Shown: positions 1 through 10,167, counted from the first letter of the stretch. The stretch: DNA of 64,000 nucleotides from Nitzschia sp. DOCU1 (GCA_951394045.1 OX595993.1:2046001-2110000); one strand, 5' to 3'. The notes: generated from the letters alone by a model not told the origin. Made by a program: numbers and translations.

Positions 1-2
1 AA

Positions 3-536
3 GAGGCTCTTGTCAATATTGCTCGTCTATCACAGACCCAGGGTAGTGCCATGTTCTTTTTGACACAGACGGCGGGAGCTACTCAAGCAACGATTTGGCT
101 GCTGGGTGCACTTTACGAGTTCAAGACAGATGATCCGGAAGACAAGGCATGGGATCGTGAGACCTTTGCTGCCGCTCGCTTGCTGGAGATTATCAAGGAT
201 GTTCTCGCCAAGTTTGTTGAATCTGAACTCAGAGAAGGACATCGAATCGACCCGAACGTATGGAGAAATGCTGCAGAGAGCGGCGTCAAATTTGCCGTGT
301 ATTGTACTTCGTTTGCATCCGTGGTTGTTGGCTTGCTGAATACTTTGCTTTCGTTTGATGAAGAGCACATGAAGCTGCATGGCGCGGCTTTCTTCCCGAT
401 GATTTGCCAGTTAGTTTCAGTTCAGAGCGACGAGATTCGAAAGCTGGTGCAGCGGATTCTTCTTGAGAAATTTGGGCCTGTCATCGCGGCGGCCGGTAGC
501 GCCTCGGAAACCCAGATACATGTTGTCGACGAATGA
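3..536 (+). CDS. C-terminal end of a BIG/Sec7-type ARF-GEF-like protein (5' partial)
   Basis: The reading frame is open from base 3, so the gene begins outside the window; only about 177 C-terminal residues are present. The sequence is helical and HEAT-repeat-like, with a stretch reading HGAAFFPMICQLV followed by DEIRKLVQRILL. This resembles the extreme C-terminus of large brefeldin-A-inhibited ARF guanine-nucleotide exchange factors (BIG family), where a final helical repeat contains a 'FYPLLC.LM...EIR..L..F' pattern. Those proteins activate ARF GTPases at the trans-Golgi or on endosomes. The catalytic Sec7 domain would lie upstream and is not visible, so the family call is an inference from the tail alone. 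Another HEAT-repeat protein is possible. Confidence 0.45.
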   Translation, partial: EALVNIARLSQTQGSAMFFLTQTAGATQATIWLLGALYEFKTDDPEDKAWDRETFAAARLLEIIKDVLAKFVESELREGHRIDPNVWRNAAESGVKFAVYCTSFASVVVGLLNTLLSFDEEHMKLHGAAFFPMICQLVSVQSDEIRKLVQRILLEKFGPVIAAAGSASETQIHVVDE

Positions 537-1441
537 GCGACTCCGTAGCAGGTTTCGACCATTCCCTTGCAAGCCAAACGCTACGCCGATCGCTCAACGT
601 TGCAGACAAAAATGCAACAAGAATCCTATGATCATCGATGCTGGTGATGGGTGGAACGAAAGAAGGCCTGTCGGGCGGAACGACTTGTGATTTCACACAT
701 TTCGCGACGTCATGGCCGAACTAGCGATTTCGGTGCACCCACACGAAAGCCGATTTTCGGTGCAACTAATTTAAACAACCTAGACTATTGTTTATAGTTT
801 TGAAACTACAACCTCTACGCCCCTTTGGGAATGCAAAAGGAATGCAATGTGTTTCTGACAGCACCTGTTGACCCGACAATTCACTCTTTTTCTGCGTAGT
901 TTTCATGGTAGGAAATAGCTTCTTTTTGCAATAGTACTAGACTCGAGATCAAATCGGCACCAGTCCGAAGGAGGTTCATTCCGGCTTTAGTACTAGCTAC
1001 GACGTCCTTGTAGGACTGTCGAGGGGTTGTGAGCTACTCTAGAATAAAGTATAGATGATCGTCGCCATCGAATGATGTCACGTTCTCAGCAGCATTCGAC
1101 AGCTATGGCGTCTTTGTGTCCGCCACTGCCTGCCTCATATTGTGAGGCGACTGAGTCGACTGATATGACTTTTCAGACGTCAGCGTCCGTGACGTCAACA
1201 GGTACTGGGCTTACCAGAATTGTTCGACTGCGTCATTTTGGAGTCGAGTCAGTCGACGTCATCTAATCGGACGAGTCGTTTTGCGATGCACATCAAGATG
1301 CGATGACCATGGGGATGGGGTGGAGGGAGCGATAATATGTCCATGCGATTGCGCCTTTGTCGTCATATGACACATCGATTACCCTAACCCTGACTGCAAT
1401 ATAGTCCGTATCAATGAAGAAGCAGTGACAACGACAGTAGG
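537..1441. other. Intergenic region with bZIP-like sites
   Basis: No credible gene is visible. The downstream half carries several ACGT-core motifs, including a perfect TGACGTCA at 1190-1197, GACGTC at 1177-1182 and GACGTCA at 1255-1261. These lie 180-270 bp before the start of the gene at 1442 and are the best promoter candidate here. Confidence 0.5.
1190..1197. promoter_or_regulatory. CRE-like palindrome TGACGTCA
   Basis: A perfect 8-bp ATF/CREB-type palindrome with two further GACGTC cores nearby (1177-1182, 1255-1261). In diatoms, TGACGT-type elements are known as CO2/cAMP-responsive elements bound by bZIP factors. Their activity at this locus is inferred from sequence and position only. 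Confidence 0.35.
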
Positions 1442-2671
1442 ATGGGGCTGGGCCGCGTGTGGTCGATCGTCGTCCTTGTGTCGCTTCTGGTGACACTGTT
1501 CCATGTCGGCATTCGACCGCTCGTCATCCATTCCGTCGCAAAGGACTCCATAGAGTCTCCGCACTACCGCTCGCTTTCTTCTACTGGAATACTACGAGAG
1601 AACGATACTGTTCATGTATCGTCATTGTTTGGGCATGACCATCATCCGGTTTGTGCAGAGATTCCAGACAGGTCTCCAAGTTTTCTTTGGAATAACTTTG
1701 TTCAGAACACCAAGCAATTGCACGCCTACGAGTTGCGTCGAGGCATCCGATCCCGTCCACGATTGTGGTACTGGCGCCAGTTTTTGGATTTGCTAGTCAA
1801 ACGACGAAAGGCCGGAGAAGATTTACATTTCCTATGGCTGACTTCCGACGAAACTGCCAACCACGAAACCATGAGAGAGGACGTGGACAAGCGTTTGCTG
1901 TTAGATGCGCTGGAACAATGGGCGAAAATGTTTACTGTCGAAACGAGTCGGGATTCTACTGCTATTCGGTTCAAGGTTTCCACTTTTACAGTCAGCAACA
2001 TTCCGCCCATTCTTTGGCCCGATATCCAGGCATCGCTTCCACCCGACTTCCCACCTGTCGATGTCATTTTGGACGCCACTTCAATGAGTGCTACGAGGAA
2101 AGAGGTGCCACAACCACATGAAATGGAAAATTCCGTCTCTTTGACAGAAATGTCACCGATTTTTGAGGATGATCTACGCAGGATCCAGCAAGATTGGATC
2201 CGCAGTATTTTACTCCTAGATCGATCAAGTTGTGGTAATTCAGGCCATGGTGGTGCTGAGAAATCTCAAGCCTCCCCGCCCCTGCTCATCTTGTTGGATG
2301 TCAGCTCATCTGGGAAGGCGGCATGGCAGGATTTGGCAAGGACTCGCGTGACGCAGCAACTCGCGGATTGGTATCAATTGCCGTGTTTGAGTGCGAGTTC
2401 TATCTACGAGTCTCGTCTGTACCGAGAACAAGTACTACTACGACGAGAGGAAATCGTGTCGAGCCTACTCCAGTTTGCTCTCTTGGATTTTACCATTGAT
2501 TTTTGTCAGCAGCAAGCAGATGCCAAAGAATCACCCTTGTTGAGATCCGAAAAGGTGTCCTTTCTGAGCGAGTACGTCGTTCCGCCGCAATTAGATTTGG
2601 GCCTCTCTCTCCAAACGATTTCCCAAGAATGGAATGCTGCAGCGGCTGCTGCGAACGGCAAGTGTGTATAA
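1442..2671 (+). CDS. Membrane-anchored protein of unknown function
   Basis: A single 409-residue open frame starts at ATG 1442. Residues 5-23 form a hydrophobic segment (VWSIVVLVSLLVTLF) right after a short polar start, so the product is probably secreted or a type II membrane protein with a lumenal body. The body has a basic WYWRQFLDLLVKRRK stretch, a hydrophobic strand (LLILLDVSSSG) and an acidic, serine-rich middle. I do not recognise a catalytic family; architecture alone would fit a lumenal SGNH or glycosyltransferase-like protein, but no diagnostic motif is seen. A diverged copy of the last ~145 bp follows directly downstream. Confidence 0.7.
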   Translation: MGLGRVWSIVVLVSLLVTLFHVGIRPLVIHSVAKDSIESPHYRSLSSTGILRENDTVHVSSLFGHDHHPVCAEIPDRSPSFLWNNFVQNTKQLHAYELRRGIRSRPRLWYWRQFLDLLVKRRKAGEDLHFLWLTSDETANHETMREDVDKRLLLDALEQWAKMFTVETSRDSTAIRFKVSTFTVSNIPPILWPDIQASLPPDFPPVDVILDATSMSATRKEVPQPHEMENSVSLTEMSPIFEDDLRRIQQDWIRSILLLDRSSCGNSGHGGAEKSQASPPLLILLDVSSSGKAAWQDLARTRVTQQLADWYQLPCLSASSIYESRLYREQVLLRREEIVSSLLQFALLDFTIDFCQQQADAKESPLLRSEKVSFLSEYVVPPQLDLGLSLQTISQEWNAAAAAANGKCV

Positions 2672-2747
2672 AAGGTGTTGGGCTGGGCAAAGGATACCCT
2701 AAAGAAGAAGGATGCGAGTCTCTGAAGTTTTAGCATTCTCTCGGCCT

Positions 2748-2882
2748 ACCCTTGCTCACGTCGAAAGTCTCTTTCCTGGGCTTGAACGTCGTTCCGCCGC
2801 AATAGAATATGGATCTATCTCTCCAAAATGTTTCCAAAGAATGGAATGCAGCTGCTCTCGAGAACGGCAACGTGGATTAAAA
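2748..2882 (+). pseudogene. Decayed duplicate of the 3' end of the preceding gene
   Basis: This stretch aligns, with many substitutions and small indels, to about 2530-2674, the last codons of the preceding gene. Shared blocks include GTCGTTCCGCCGCAAT, TCTCTCTCCAAA, AAGAATGGAATGC and GAACGGCAA. The open frame is not preserved: the copy has stops and lost a block of Ala codons. It is best read as a relic of a tandem partial duplication. Confidence 0.65.
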
Positions 2883-3663
2883 GCCACGTCGGGGCAAGGC
2901 AAAAGAAACTGAACTAGGCTTGGGGTCGCTACAAGTGCTTTCCTTGCAACGGTACATCGGCACCACGACAAAGCAATACTTATCAAGTGCGACGGGCACT
3001 GTTTTCAGCCGCCTGCACGAAGAATCCAACCGACCCGAATGAACCCACGCCCGACGAATGTGTACGATATGAATCAAGTCGACAATGAGCACCTTCTTTC
3101 TTCTCGATTCTATCACTAGCACGCTTTAGCCAGAAATAATGTTTAATCTATCATGCATTCATATGTGAGAAAGACGTATTCGCAATCAGCAGTAAAATGT
3201 CGAGAGAGAAAACGTTTCATTGCTCTCTAGCGTTGCCGATAGATTGTAGCTAGGTAGATAGAGCCCACAATGATGAGACCCAGTCTGCCTGACGTACGTA
3301 GTAGGCATTTTGCCGGACAACTTCGTTCCCGTCTGAGAACTAGCGAAGGAATTTTGTCCTCACCTTGTCACTCCAAGATAAACCAATTAGGAATTAGTGA
3401 CTCGACGCTGCCATCTCTATGCTCCACATCTAAGCCCTCTCTCATTTCTGGCAGTCTTGTTCAAGATTCCTGAAAGACCCGGCAGGCACGACTCCCTCCC
3501 TCGCTTTTTCAAGGCTTCCGTTGCGTTGGTTTCCGACGTCAATCGACACAACAATCCCACCTCCGACTCGTCGAAATACGATACCGACAGTCGTTGCACT
3601 GAAGTAATTGTTGTCACCGAGCTCTTTTTATTATCCGAGTAACAACCTTCTACTACTAGCATC
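2883..3663. other. Intergenic region
   Basis: No convincing coding region. It holds the 5' flank of the gene at 3664; the last ~40 bp are pyrimidine-rich and end in a CTACTACTAG triplet run just before the ATG. Confidence 0.5.
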
Positions 3664-5265
3664 ATGGGAGACGAAACGACCGAACAAGAACCTGATTTGG
3701 AGTTGTTGACCCGAAAGATTGCGAAATGCGATCGTTTGCTGAAAAAGAAAGGAACTCCCAAGGACACCATTGCCAAACTGAAACGCAAACGTGCGGACTA
3801 CGTGTTGCAACTTGGAGAACTGGCCTATCGTGCTGCTCAAGCATCAACTATGAATCTGGGAGCTTCGCCGACGACTGTCACAGAAAAGCTGGATCCTGCA
3901 AGATTCCAGCAATTCAATGATTCTCTCGCCGTGTTTGAGCACTCAATCAACCTGCAAAATGCGGGAGGTGAGGAGCCTGAACCAGTGGAGTTTGTCACCG
4001 AAGACGTCGTTTCCGGCCAAGAAGAAGAAGATGTTGATACGGAGCCTATCAGCATGAGCCAGATTCTTCAGGATTTGCCTGCTGCAGACGACGAGGATCT
4101 CGACCACCAGTCCGAATCATCTCTTGCCGCTGTCGAAGAACATCCGGCAGAGGCGGATGCTAATGAGCCCGTCGAGGCAACTCCCGAGGAAAAGGCCCCC
4201 GAAGACGAAGGGGCCGATGATGGTAGCGAAATGGATGCCCCTGCTTCTATTGTCGAGGACGACGAAAATAATGACAAAGCGACTGCAGTCCCTCATGTCT
4301 TGTACGACGCGGTAGTAGGCGAACCAAAAGAAGAAGAAAGTGACGCAGTTGTTGTTGATGACAATTATACTCACGATGGCGATGATTTCAAGGGAAACGA
4401 CGAAGCTGCAGCCACGACGACGCCTCTTTCTACTCCAGAGGAAGAAATGCCTACCTCCCGTCACCGCGTTGTTGACGAGTATGATATTTTGGGAGCTAAG
4501 GACGGCGACTCGAAAGGGATGATAGATGATGATCAACAGGACCATGAGGAACCTGCTGCCAGTGACGGCATGCTAATGGGCGAAACAAGTGCCCACACTA
4601 CCTCTACCGAGGAGGGCTCTATCGCTTTGGAATCTACCTCTGGCGAGGACATGGGTTCCCCAAGTAATTCATATTCAAAGCATCCCGCAACAGAGCCATT
4701 CGATGGAGAAGGATCGGTCGGTAGGTTGCGTGCCATGTTCGATTCCCCAACAGGGGAAAAACCGCGCCGCAGTTGGAGGCCCAAAAAGAGTTTCAACATT
4801 GTACCGCAGGCTCCTCTGGTAGCCAAGGACGACGAAGACCAGCAAAATCCAATTCCACCTACTGTGACCATGAAGGTTGACGTAGCCCATTCTACAAAAT
4901 CTACTACCATCACATTGTACCAAGCCGTCATGACGTCCACTGTGCACGATATCGACAGCAAGATTGTAGCCCTGGTATCTCTGTTCCCCCAGAGTATTTT
5001 CGAGAATTTGCCGAAGCAAAATCGGGCAATCCTGATTTTCAAAGCACTTGGAATCGAACCCATATACGTGGATGGGTCCAATCCCGATGAAAAGGAACGA
5101 CGGAATGAATTGTTCGAGCTAAGTGGAAAGCGCGGAGAGTATCCGCAGTTGTTTGTTCGAAAAGCAAGCACTGGCAAGCTCGAATTCTTTGCTGACTTTG
5201 ACAAGATTGAGCTACTCAATGATTGCGGTACATTGAAGGAAGAGATCGAAGCTGCCTGCAGGTAG
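3664..5265 (+). CDS. Acidic protein with C-terminal thioredoxin/glutaredoxin-like (SH3BGR-type) domain
   Basis: A 533-residue single-exon protein. Residues 10-60 are basic and probably helical (TRKIAKCDRLLKKKG). Residues 100-360 are very acidic and low in complexity (Glu, Asp, Ala), likely disordered. A basic patch (KPRRSWRPKKSF) leads into a compact domain at about 400-530 with ITLYQAVMTSTVHDIDSK and ALGIEPIYVDGSNPDEK, then a GEYPQLFV segment. This pattern of a strand, 'D..NP..R.EL...SG..G.YPQ.FV', is typical of SH3BGR-like and glutaredoxin-like folds. No CxxC redox pair is present at the expected N-terminal position, so a thiol-redox role is doubtful and a binding role is more likely. Confidence 0.7.
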   Translation: MGDETTEQEPDLELLTRKIAKCDRLLKKKGTPKDTIAKLKRKRADYVLQLGELAYRAAQASTMNLGASPTTVTEKLDPARFQQFNDSLAVFEHSINLQNAGGEEPEPVEFVTEDVVSGQEEEDVDTEPISMSQILQDLPAADDEDLDHQSESSLAAVEEHPAEADANEPVEATPEEKAPEDEGADDGSEMDAPASIVEDDENNDKATAVPHVLYDAVVGEPKEEESDAVVVDDNYTHDGDDFKGNDEAAATTTPLSTPEEEMPTSRHRVVDEYDILGAKDGDSKGMIDDDQQDHEEPAASDGMLMGETSAHTTSTEEGSIALESTSGEDMGSPSNSYSKHPATEPFDGEGSVGRLRAMFDSPTGEKPRRSWRPKKSFNIVPQAPLVAKDDEDQQNPIPPTVTMKVDVAHSTKSTTITLYQAVMTSTVHDIDSKIVALVSLFPQSIFENLPKQNRAILIFKALGIEPIYVDGSNPDEKERRNELFELSGKRGEYPQLFVRKASTGKLEFFADFDKIELLNDCGTLKEEIEAACR

Positions 5266-5731
5266 TTTTATTATTATTTGGGGTCGTGTATAATGTTATT
5301 GTTATTGTTATTGCTGCGCGCCTACTGCTTGCCTTGTTGTCGCAGTACTACGGATAGTACAATCAGCCTACTACCGGTATCGTAGGGAAGCGTTCCCTAA
5401 AACCATTAACATAGCAATAGAAAGTAATTCATTCGGAGCAATACAAAATTGCTGCCTAGCTCGCCGGAGCGGTGGTGCCTTCCCATGATCATGCATGCGA
5501 TGAAAGCAAACACAAGTCCGGCGAGAAACATTGGCAACCGCCCTGAACGTAGTAATACTAGGGTATTGATCTGAGACAAAGCTAGTTGTAGTCTAGAAGT
5601 AGCTAGCTTCTTACTACGTGCAAGTTTATAGTAGCGCGTACTCAAAGCTGTAGCTAGAGATGATTCCATCGTCGGGTCAAAAAAGTCAATGGGTGCGGCG
5701 GCGAAAAGACACGCAGAAACAAGCGACCAAC

Positions 5732-6000
5732 AAGAAGGCAGGAGTTTCCCTGCTACTGTCCGTACTATCTGCCAACAAATATGCCGGTGGTGCATTATGT
5801 TGGTGCTGATACCAATGTTAACTTTGTGAAGAACAGCAACAAAACCACCAAATGATCGTGATGACTCTAGCTGGCGAGTTTCGGCTGTCTAGTGTCCCGA
5901 GATTCGCATTCCGGCATTGAAGACCTTATGAAGCAGGGCAGTTTTGTTTTGCTTATGCTGGCCGATCAATGATGTCTCACAAAGCTATTTGAACATAGTT
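5732..6000 (+). repeat. Diverged direct repeat, copy 1
   Basis: Matches 6203-6532 with interruptions. Shared blocks include GGCAGGAGTTT, CCAACAAATATGCCGGTGG, CACCAAATGATCGT, GATTCGCATTCCGGC and TTTGAACA near the end. No gene follows this copy. Confidence 0.6.
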
Positions 6001-6202
6001 CCATCATTACTCTACCCGTTTTTAATTGTGCAGTGGACTATTATGTGAGACGCTCTCTGCTCTCTCTACCCCAACCATCGAACCCGCCATGTCACTGTAG
6101 TTTTCCACCGCGCTAAAAATCGCCTAGATTTCAACATGGGGCAAAGTGCGTTTTTGTGCCGTTCGGGATAGGCGCGAGTTTTTCTCCCTAGTTATGCTCC
6201 AA

Positions 6203-6532
6203 AGGCAGGAGTTTGCCTACCTGGATGACTCCCAACAAATATGCCGGTGGCGCGTTATGCTGGTGGTGGTACCAATGCTTTAAGTACGGCCGTTGTTCAC
6301 TTGGTGAAGAACAACAACGAAAAACACCAAATGATCGTAATGACTCAATCTGACGTGTTTCGACTGGGAATTATCCGCTAGATTCGCATTCCGGCGTTGC
6401 ACAAGATTGATGCAGGGCTTATTTGTTTTGTTTATGGTGAGCGAAATTACCGCGTGTTGTTGCAATCAATGGATGCCGATTTTCTTCCCATTCTATTCTT
6501 CATGATCTCACAACGTTGTTTGAACACAAAAA
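6203..6532 (+). repeat. Diverged direct repeat, copy 2 (5' flank of next gene)
   Basis: Second copy of the block at 5732-6000. It ends about 30 bp before the ATG at 6566, so it probably contains the promoter and leader of that gene. Confidence 0.6.
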
Positions 6533-6565
6533 GTAAGCACGAAACTGTCAACCCATCGAGCAATC

Positions 6566-7120
6566 ATGCCTCCTTTTGCATCTTTTGTCAGTGGTTTGTC
6601 CCACTCTGAGCATTCTCGGGAGTCTGTCGATAAGTCGTCTGTTCGATTCAGCCTGGATAAAAATGAGGTCCAGCCTATCCCAACGCTCGGTGAACTTTCC
6701 GAGCAAGAAATTAGCGACATGTATTACACCTCGGGTGATTTCAAGAAGATGAGGTCAAAGAATAAGGTTATTCTTCGGATGATGAAGACCGGGCGATTCA
6801 ATGGTGACAATGACCAGTATTGTTTCAGAGGCGTTGAAATTGAATCCCTGAAACAAGAGCGACACGCACGTCTTCAAAAAGTTTACGGCGCGCTCTTCGG
6901 GGAAGTGCTGCGTCAGAGCGTCGAAGGCGTTCAAAACCCTACTGAGATCGCCAGGAAAGTTACCGAGATAACTCGTCAATCGACGGAAGATGCCCTTGCC
7001 CGAGCCTGCGAAGACGCAGCCGCCGTCCAAGAAGAGGAAAAACAACTTCCATACATCCCGAGATCTTCAGTTTCAGTGTCAGTTGCGTTGAAGCCTGCTT
7101 TGCGCCGAGTCGCAATATAG
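6566..7120 (+). CDS. Diatom-type 'CTRGLE'-family protein
   Basis: A single-exon product of 184 residues. Order of features: RFSLDKNEVQPIPTLGELS (residues 28-46), an acidic helix with SDMYYTSGDFKKM, then YCFRGVEIESLKQER (about residue 88), followed by a long helical, Ala/Glu-rich tail. The series 'V.F......V..IP.L.(D/E)LS.......WY....(F/Y)..........C.RG(L/V)E' is shared with a large family of short cytoplasmic diatom proteins of unknown function, and with the gene at 59652-60758 in this window. The usual Thr of CTRGLE is Phe here. The biochemical role is unknown. Confidence 0.75.
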   Translation: MPPFASFVSGLSHSEHSRESVDKSSVRFSLDKNEVQPIPTLGELSEQEISDMYYTSGDFKKMRSKNKVILRMMKTGRFNGDNDQYCFRGVEIESLKQERHARLQKVYGALFGEVLRQSVEGVQNPTEIARKVTEITRQSTEDALARACEDAAAVQEEEKQLPYIPRSSVSVSVALKPALRRVAI

Positions 7121-7302
7121 ATTATAGTGCGATTCAAACATTGAATACCGATAGGCAAGAAATTTCTGTTCTATATTTTAGTTAGCAGATGCAGAGCGAA
7201 TTCCCGCCCCCGCATGATTGCTTGTACTTGTTAATCCACGTAATAGGTTGCATCATGCACTAACTTTGCTTGAAATACACGCCTCCTCCTGTAACGAAAG
7301 AC

Positions 7303-7323
7303 GGGGGGGGGGGGGGGGGGGGG
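7303..7323 (+). repeat. Poly-G tract, 21 bases
   Basis: Uninterrupted run of 21 G residues. It could form a G-quadruplex, and its exact length may be unreliable in the assembly. Confidence 0.9.
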
Positions 7324-7597
7324 CTCGTCCAAGGACGAAGCGCTTTGCGCCAGTACTACGTATTAGTGATGCCACCCAAAAGTCCAAAAGTCCTACTACT
7401 ACGTGGTGGTGGGCGATTGATCAACCCAGCTCCGGTGCTGGAACACAGGAACAATCAATGATGGACTGCTGCTGAACAATTGTTCTGTCCTGTCATGGAG
7501 GACGAGCAGCTAGTGGCTACTATAATAGTGGACTCGAGTCCTTTGAAGATGAAAGATGTGAAGCCAGAAAGTATTTCGGGACGATGACGGCATCTCG

Positions 7598-7605
7598 TGA
7601 CGTCA
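7598..7605. promoter_or_regulatory. CRE-like palindrome TGACGTCA
   Basis: Perfect palindrome 226 bp upstream of the ATG at 7831; candidate bZIP site by position and sequence. Confidence 0.35.
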
Positions 7606-7830
7606 TGCTAAATCGTCCGATCCCTTTGTCCGTCGTCGGAAGACTGACTCCTTCGACCAACCATAGTTATGAGCTTGTATCCGCGCATTTTCGCGCGTTT
7701 TTACGTCTGCGCGATATGATTGGTCTATTATTGGTAGCTTGGAAGAGATCCAAACGAAGATCCAACAAAACACCACATAGCTTCGTCGCTTCGGGGACCA
7801 CAATAACGATGACCATGACTCCCAACAATA

Positions 7831-9132
7831 ATGGCTGAAAGTCTTGTCGATGCCACAGACGATAGTCCTCATCGTCTAGTGATCTTTGTCGGTCCCCACA
7901 AATCGGCGTCATCTTCCGTGCAAGAATTCCTGGTTCAGCATGCGACGGGGCGGCCGAAATTTCGAAAGCTCAAGGCCTTTCAGGGCTGGCGATGGCCGCT
8001 CGTGAAGAACTCTCGAGTTCCCGCTCGAAAGCAATGGGCTCGACTCGTCTACAAGCATTTAGATAATGTCGAAGAACTGCATCGTGAATTAAAGACTACA
8101 CTGCAGGAGACCCTGGAAAGCTACGCGAACGTGGCTGTTGGATCTGAGGAGTTTGATCGGTTCGGAAGGACTCCGTGGAGTCATCGTGATGGTATCGCTG
8201 CAGTTCATCAACTGATTGACTGGGCTCGGCAAGTGATGAAGCCTAGTCAGAAGCTGCACGTGGATATCGTGGTCAATTTCCGATCTCCAAGGCAAGCCCA
8301 ATGGATCTCCATATGGAAGCAGCTCATGAGCTTGGAAGAGAGCTTCCACAACCGCGAGTCGATAGCCTATCCTCAATGGATTTGTCAAAAGGGTCATGCT
8401 GGCAGCGGGGCTATGTACGATGAAAAGGTATGGGAATATCTCGACTGTGTCGCAAACCCCTTGGGTTTGACAGAAGCGCTTTTGCACTCCTTATCCGCCA
8501 CTAGGAACGATCAGCATTTGGTTTGGAAAGTCACTTTGATTGATATGGGAGGAGTTGCTCGACGAGGGCTCGATATCGCACACACGTCGGCGTGTCATGT
8601 CATGAACTTGCCCTGTACAGAAGGGTGGGTACGTGGTGTCAATCGAACGTTGGTGGTCAACCCAAAGTCGCGCCCATTGGAGGGAGTTTCGCCTAAGCAG
8701 CTAAACGAGCTCGAATGGCTGCTACAGCAACGCGACTGTACCTATCAACATGTTTTAAATGACTACAAGGACAAAGGTCGGCTTTCGATATTGTATCCAG
8801 ATTCCTTGTCGTGGGCGCACTGTTCACCAAGACATGGCGTGCATGGCGAGTCGAATGACTTTCAAAACACAACCTACTTGTTGCAAGCAATGCAATCGCA
8901 ATTTGGATGCCAACCAAAGGACGCTGTGATAACCAATCTTACTCGACTGATGGAGCAAAGTCGTCAGAGTATAGCGGTGTCCAAAGCTTTAACTCGTGGA
9001 GATTCTTTCATTCTGCCCATCGATACGGCTGGCAAGGATTGGGTATGGCTGCAGCTTTTCCAGTGGGCTCTAATAGCATTCTTGTTCACCGCTTTGTTGC
9101 AGATTCGGAAGAGAAGACAGGGGAGAGTATGA
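7831..9132 (+). CDS. Sulfotransferase-like protein with C-terminal membrane anchor
   Basis: 433 residues, no intron. Near the N-terminus a strand leads into GPHKSASSSVQEFL (residues 21-34), which fits the 5'-phosphosulfate-binding loop of PAPS-dependent sulfotransferases. A later strand VDIVVNFRSPRQAQWISIW (about 145-165) fits the second PAPS-binding element (Arg/Ser contacting the 3'-phosphate). Near the C-terminus is one hydrophobic helix (LQLFQWALIAFLFTALL) followed by KRRQGR, suggesting tail anchoring. Golgi-type sulfotransferases normally have an N-terminal anchor, so the tail anchor is unusual. Substrate unknown; sulfated polysaccharides would be plausible in a diatom. Confidence 0.75.
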   Translation: MAESLVDATDDSPHRLVIFVGPHKSASSSVQEFLVQHATGRPKFRKLKAFQGWRWPLVKNSRVPARKQWARLVYKHLDNVEELHRELKTTLQETLESYANVAVGSEEFDRFGRTPWSHRDGIAAVHQLIDWARQVMKPSQKLHVDIVVNFRSPRQAQWISIWKQLMSLEESFHNRESIAYPQWICQKGHAGSGAMYDEKVWEYLDCVANPLGLTEALLHSLSATRNDQHLVWKVTLIDMGGVARRGLDIAHTSACHVMNLPCTEGWVRGVNRTLVVNPKSRPLEGVSPKQLNELEWLLQQRDCTYQHVLNDYKDKGRLSILYPDSLSWAHCSPRHGVHGESNDFQNTTYLLQAMQSQFGCQPKDAVITNLTRLMEQSRQSIAVSKALTRGDSFILPIDTAGKDWVWLQLFQWALIAFLFTALLQIRKRRQGRV

Positions 9133-10167
9133 CACTCCAGACAAGCAACTGTCTAGAATAAGATACGCTTTCGCAAAGGCTACGGTTGTTCTTGACGGTA
9201 ATGCAATTTTGAAGAAGCCGAGTGGAAGAATTGCAGTCTTAGTTCCTAGGCTGTTGTTGTACCGGTAATAACAATCATCTAAACCAACCTGTAAATGCCT
9301 TCTCTCTAATACGAGGTAGAGAGAACGTTACTACAGCTTGGCTTAGATGACTACTATTGACGTTACAATAAACCTTGGTGTCAGCATTGCCGAACTTCAT
9401 GGTCGCCGAGGAGGAGTGGAGGTAGAGGCGTGGCAGTTGAGAAAACTAGGATCCCGGGCTGCAGAATCCCAGCGCGCCTTCCTTGTTGTTCTCACTCGGG
9501 CGGTAGTTTAACTTTGTGTGTTACTCGGGGGGTTAATTAGAAGATATCGTACCTGTAGCACTTTCAAGAGTTCACACAGCACGTTCGCTATCATATCTGG
9601 CACTTACATTTTTGCAGCAGTATGTCGAATTCAGTTCCCTTCTCTTGCTTACTTTATGTAGCTCGGAATTAGAGTATTTTTTGTTGAGTGGAAATATGAT
9701 AGTGTCTCTGGTAAATAGTTGAATTCTGTTGTCGAAGGGTTCGGGTTGTCACTTGCCGTCGGAGAAATCTCCTTTTTGGGGGGCATAAGTGAGAAGCGAT
9801 AGATGCGGGAGGAGAACGCTACAATACGCCGCATTGCACGGCCAAACAAGCGTCATTTATGGCACTGGAACTACAGTCAGTGTCAATAGACTTCAAAGTC
9901 ATGAGTCATTTCCGATCTTTTCATATGGAGAAATGACTGCCACATCATTTGCTTGCGCATGGCCATAATTCCGTCAGGCAGCAGACAGATGTTCAAACTG
10001 CAAAAAATGGTGGTTGCCCACTGGAAACCCGAACTGCGCATCAAATTGCTTTCGGCGGTAGTTCCACAACTCACACCGTTTTAGTGTGTGCGGCAAATGA
10101 ACACAATTTACTCTCCTGCTTCACAAGAAGAAAGCCAAGGTCGATATCCCAACAAGCTTTTTACGCA
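9133..10167. other. Intergenic region
   Basis: No gene supported. An open frame runs in from 9949 in phase with the next gene, but comparison with its paralog favours the ATG at 10168. A cluster of overlapping BamHI/SmaI/PstI sites at 9449-9464 appears coincidental. Confidence 0.5.

Larger units (their letters stand above)
5266..6565. other. Intergenic region containing a duplicated block
   Basis: Starts with a short GTTATT microsatellite (about 5294-5315). The rest is dominated by two diverged direct copies of a ~270-330 bp block (about 5732-6000 and 6203-6532). The second copy is the immediate 5' flank of the gene at 6566. A small minus-strand open frame at 5406-5795 overlaps the first copy and shows no family resemblance. 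Confidence 0.55.
7121..7830. other. Intergenic region with long G-run and CRE-like site
   Basis: Non-coding 5' flank of the sulfotransferase-like gene. It contains a 21-base G homopolymer (7303-7323) and TGACGTCA at 7598-7605. Several spurious short frames cross it. Confidence 0.55.

Noticed and set aside
4533..5219. Long minus-strand open frame (228 codons)
   Set aside because: Lies wholly opposite the thioredoxin-fold gene and has no recognisable domain; a shadow frame.
5406..5795. 129-codon minus-strand frame with a hydrophobic segment
   Set aside because: Overlaps a duplicated non-coding block; the frame is not kept in the other copy.
9449..9464. GGATCC/CCCGGG/CTGCAG overlap resembling a vector polylinker
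   Set aside because: Only about 16 bp, with no further vector sequence on either side; chance is the simplest explanation.
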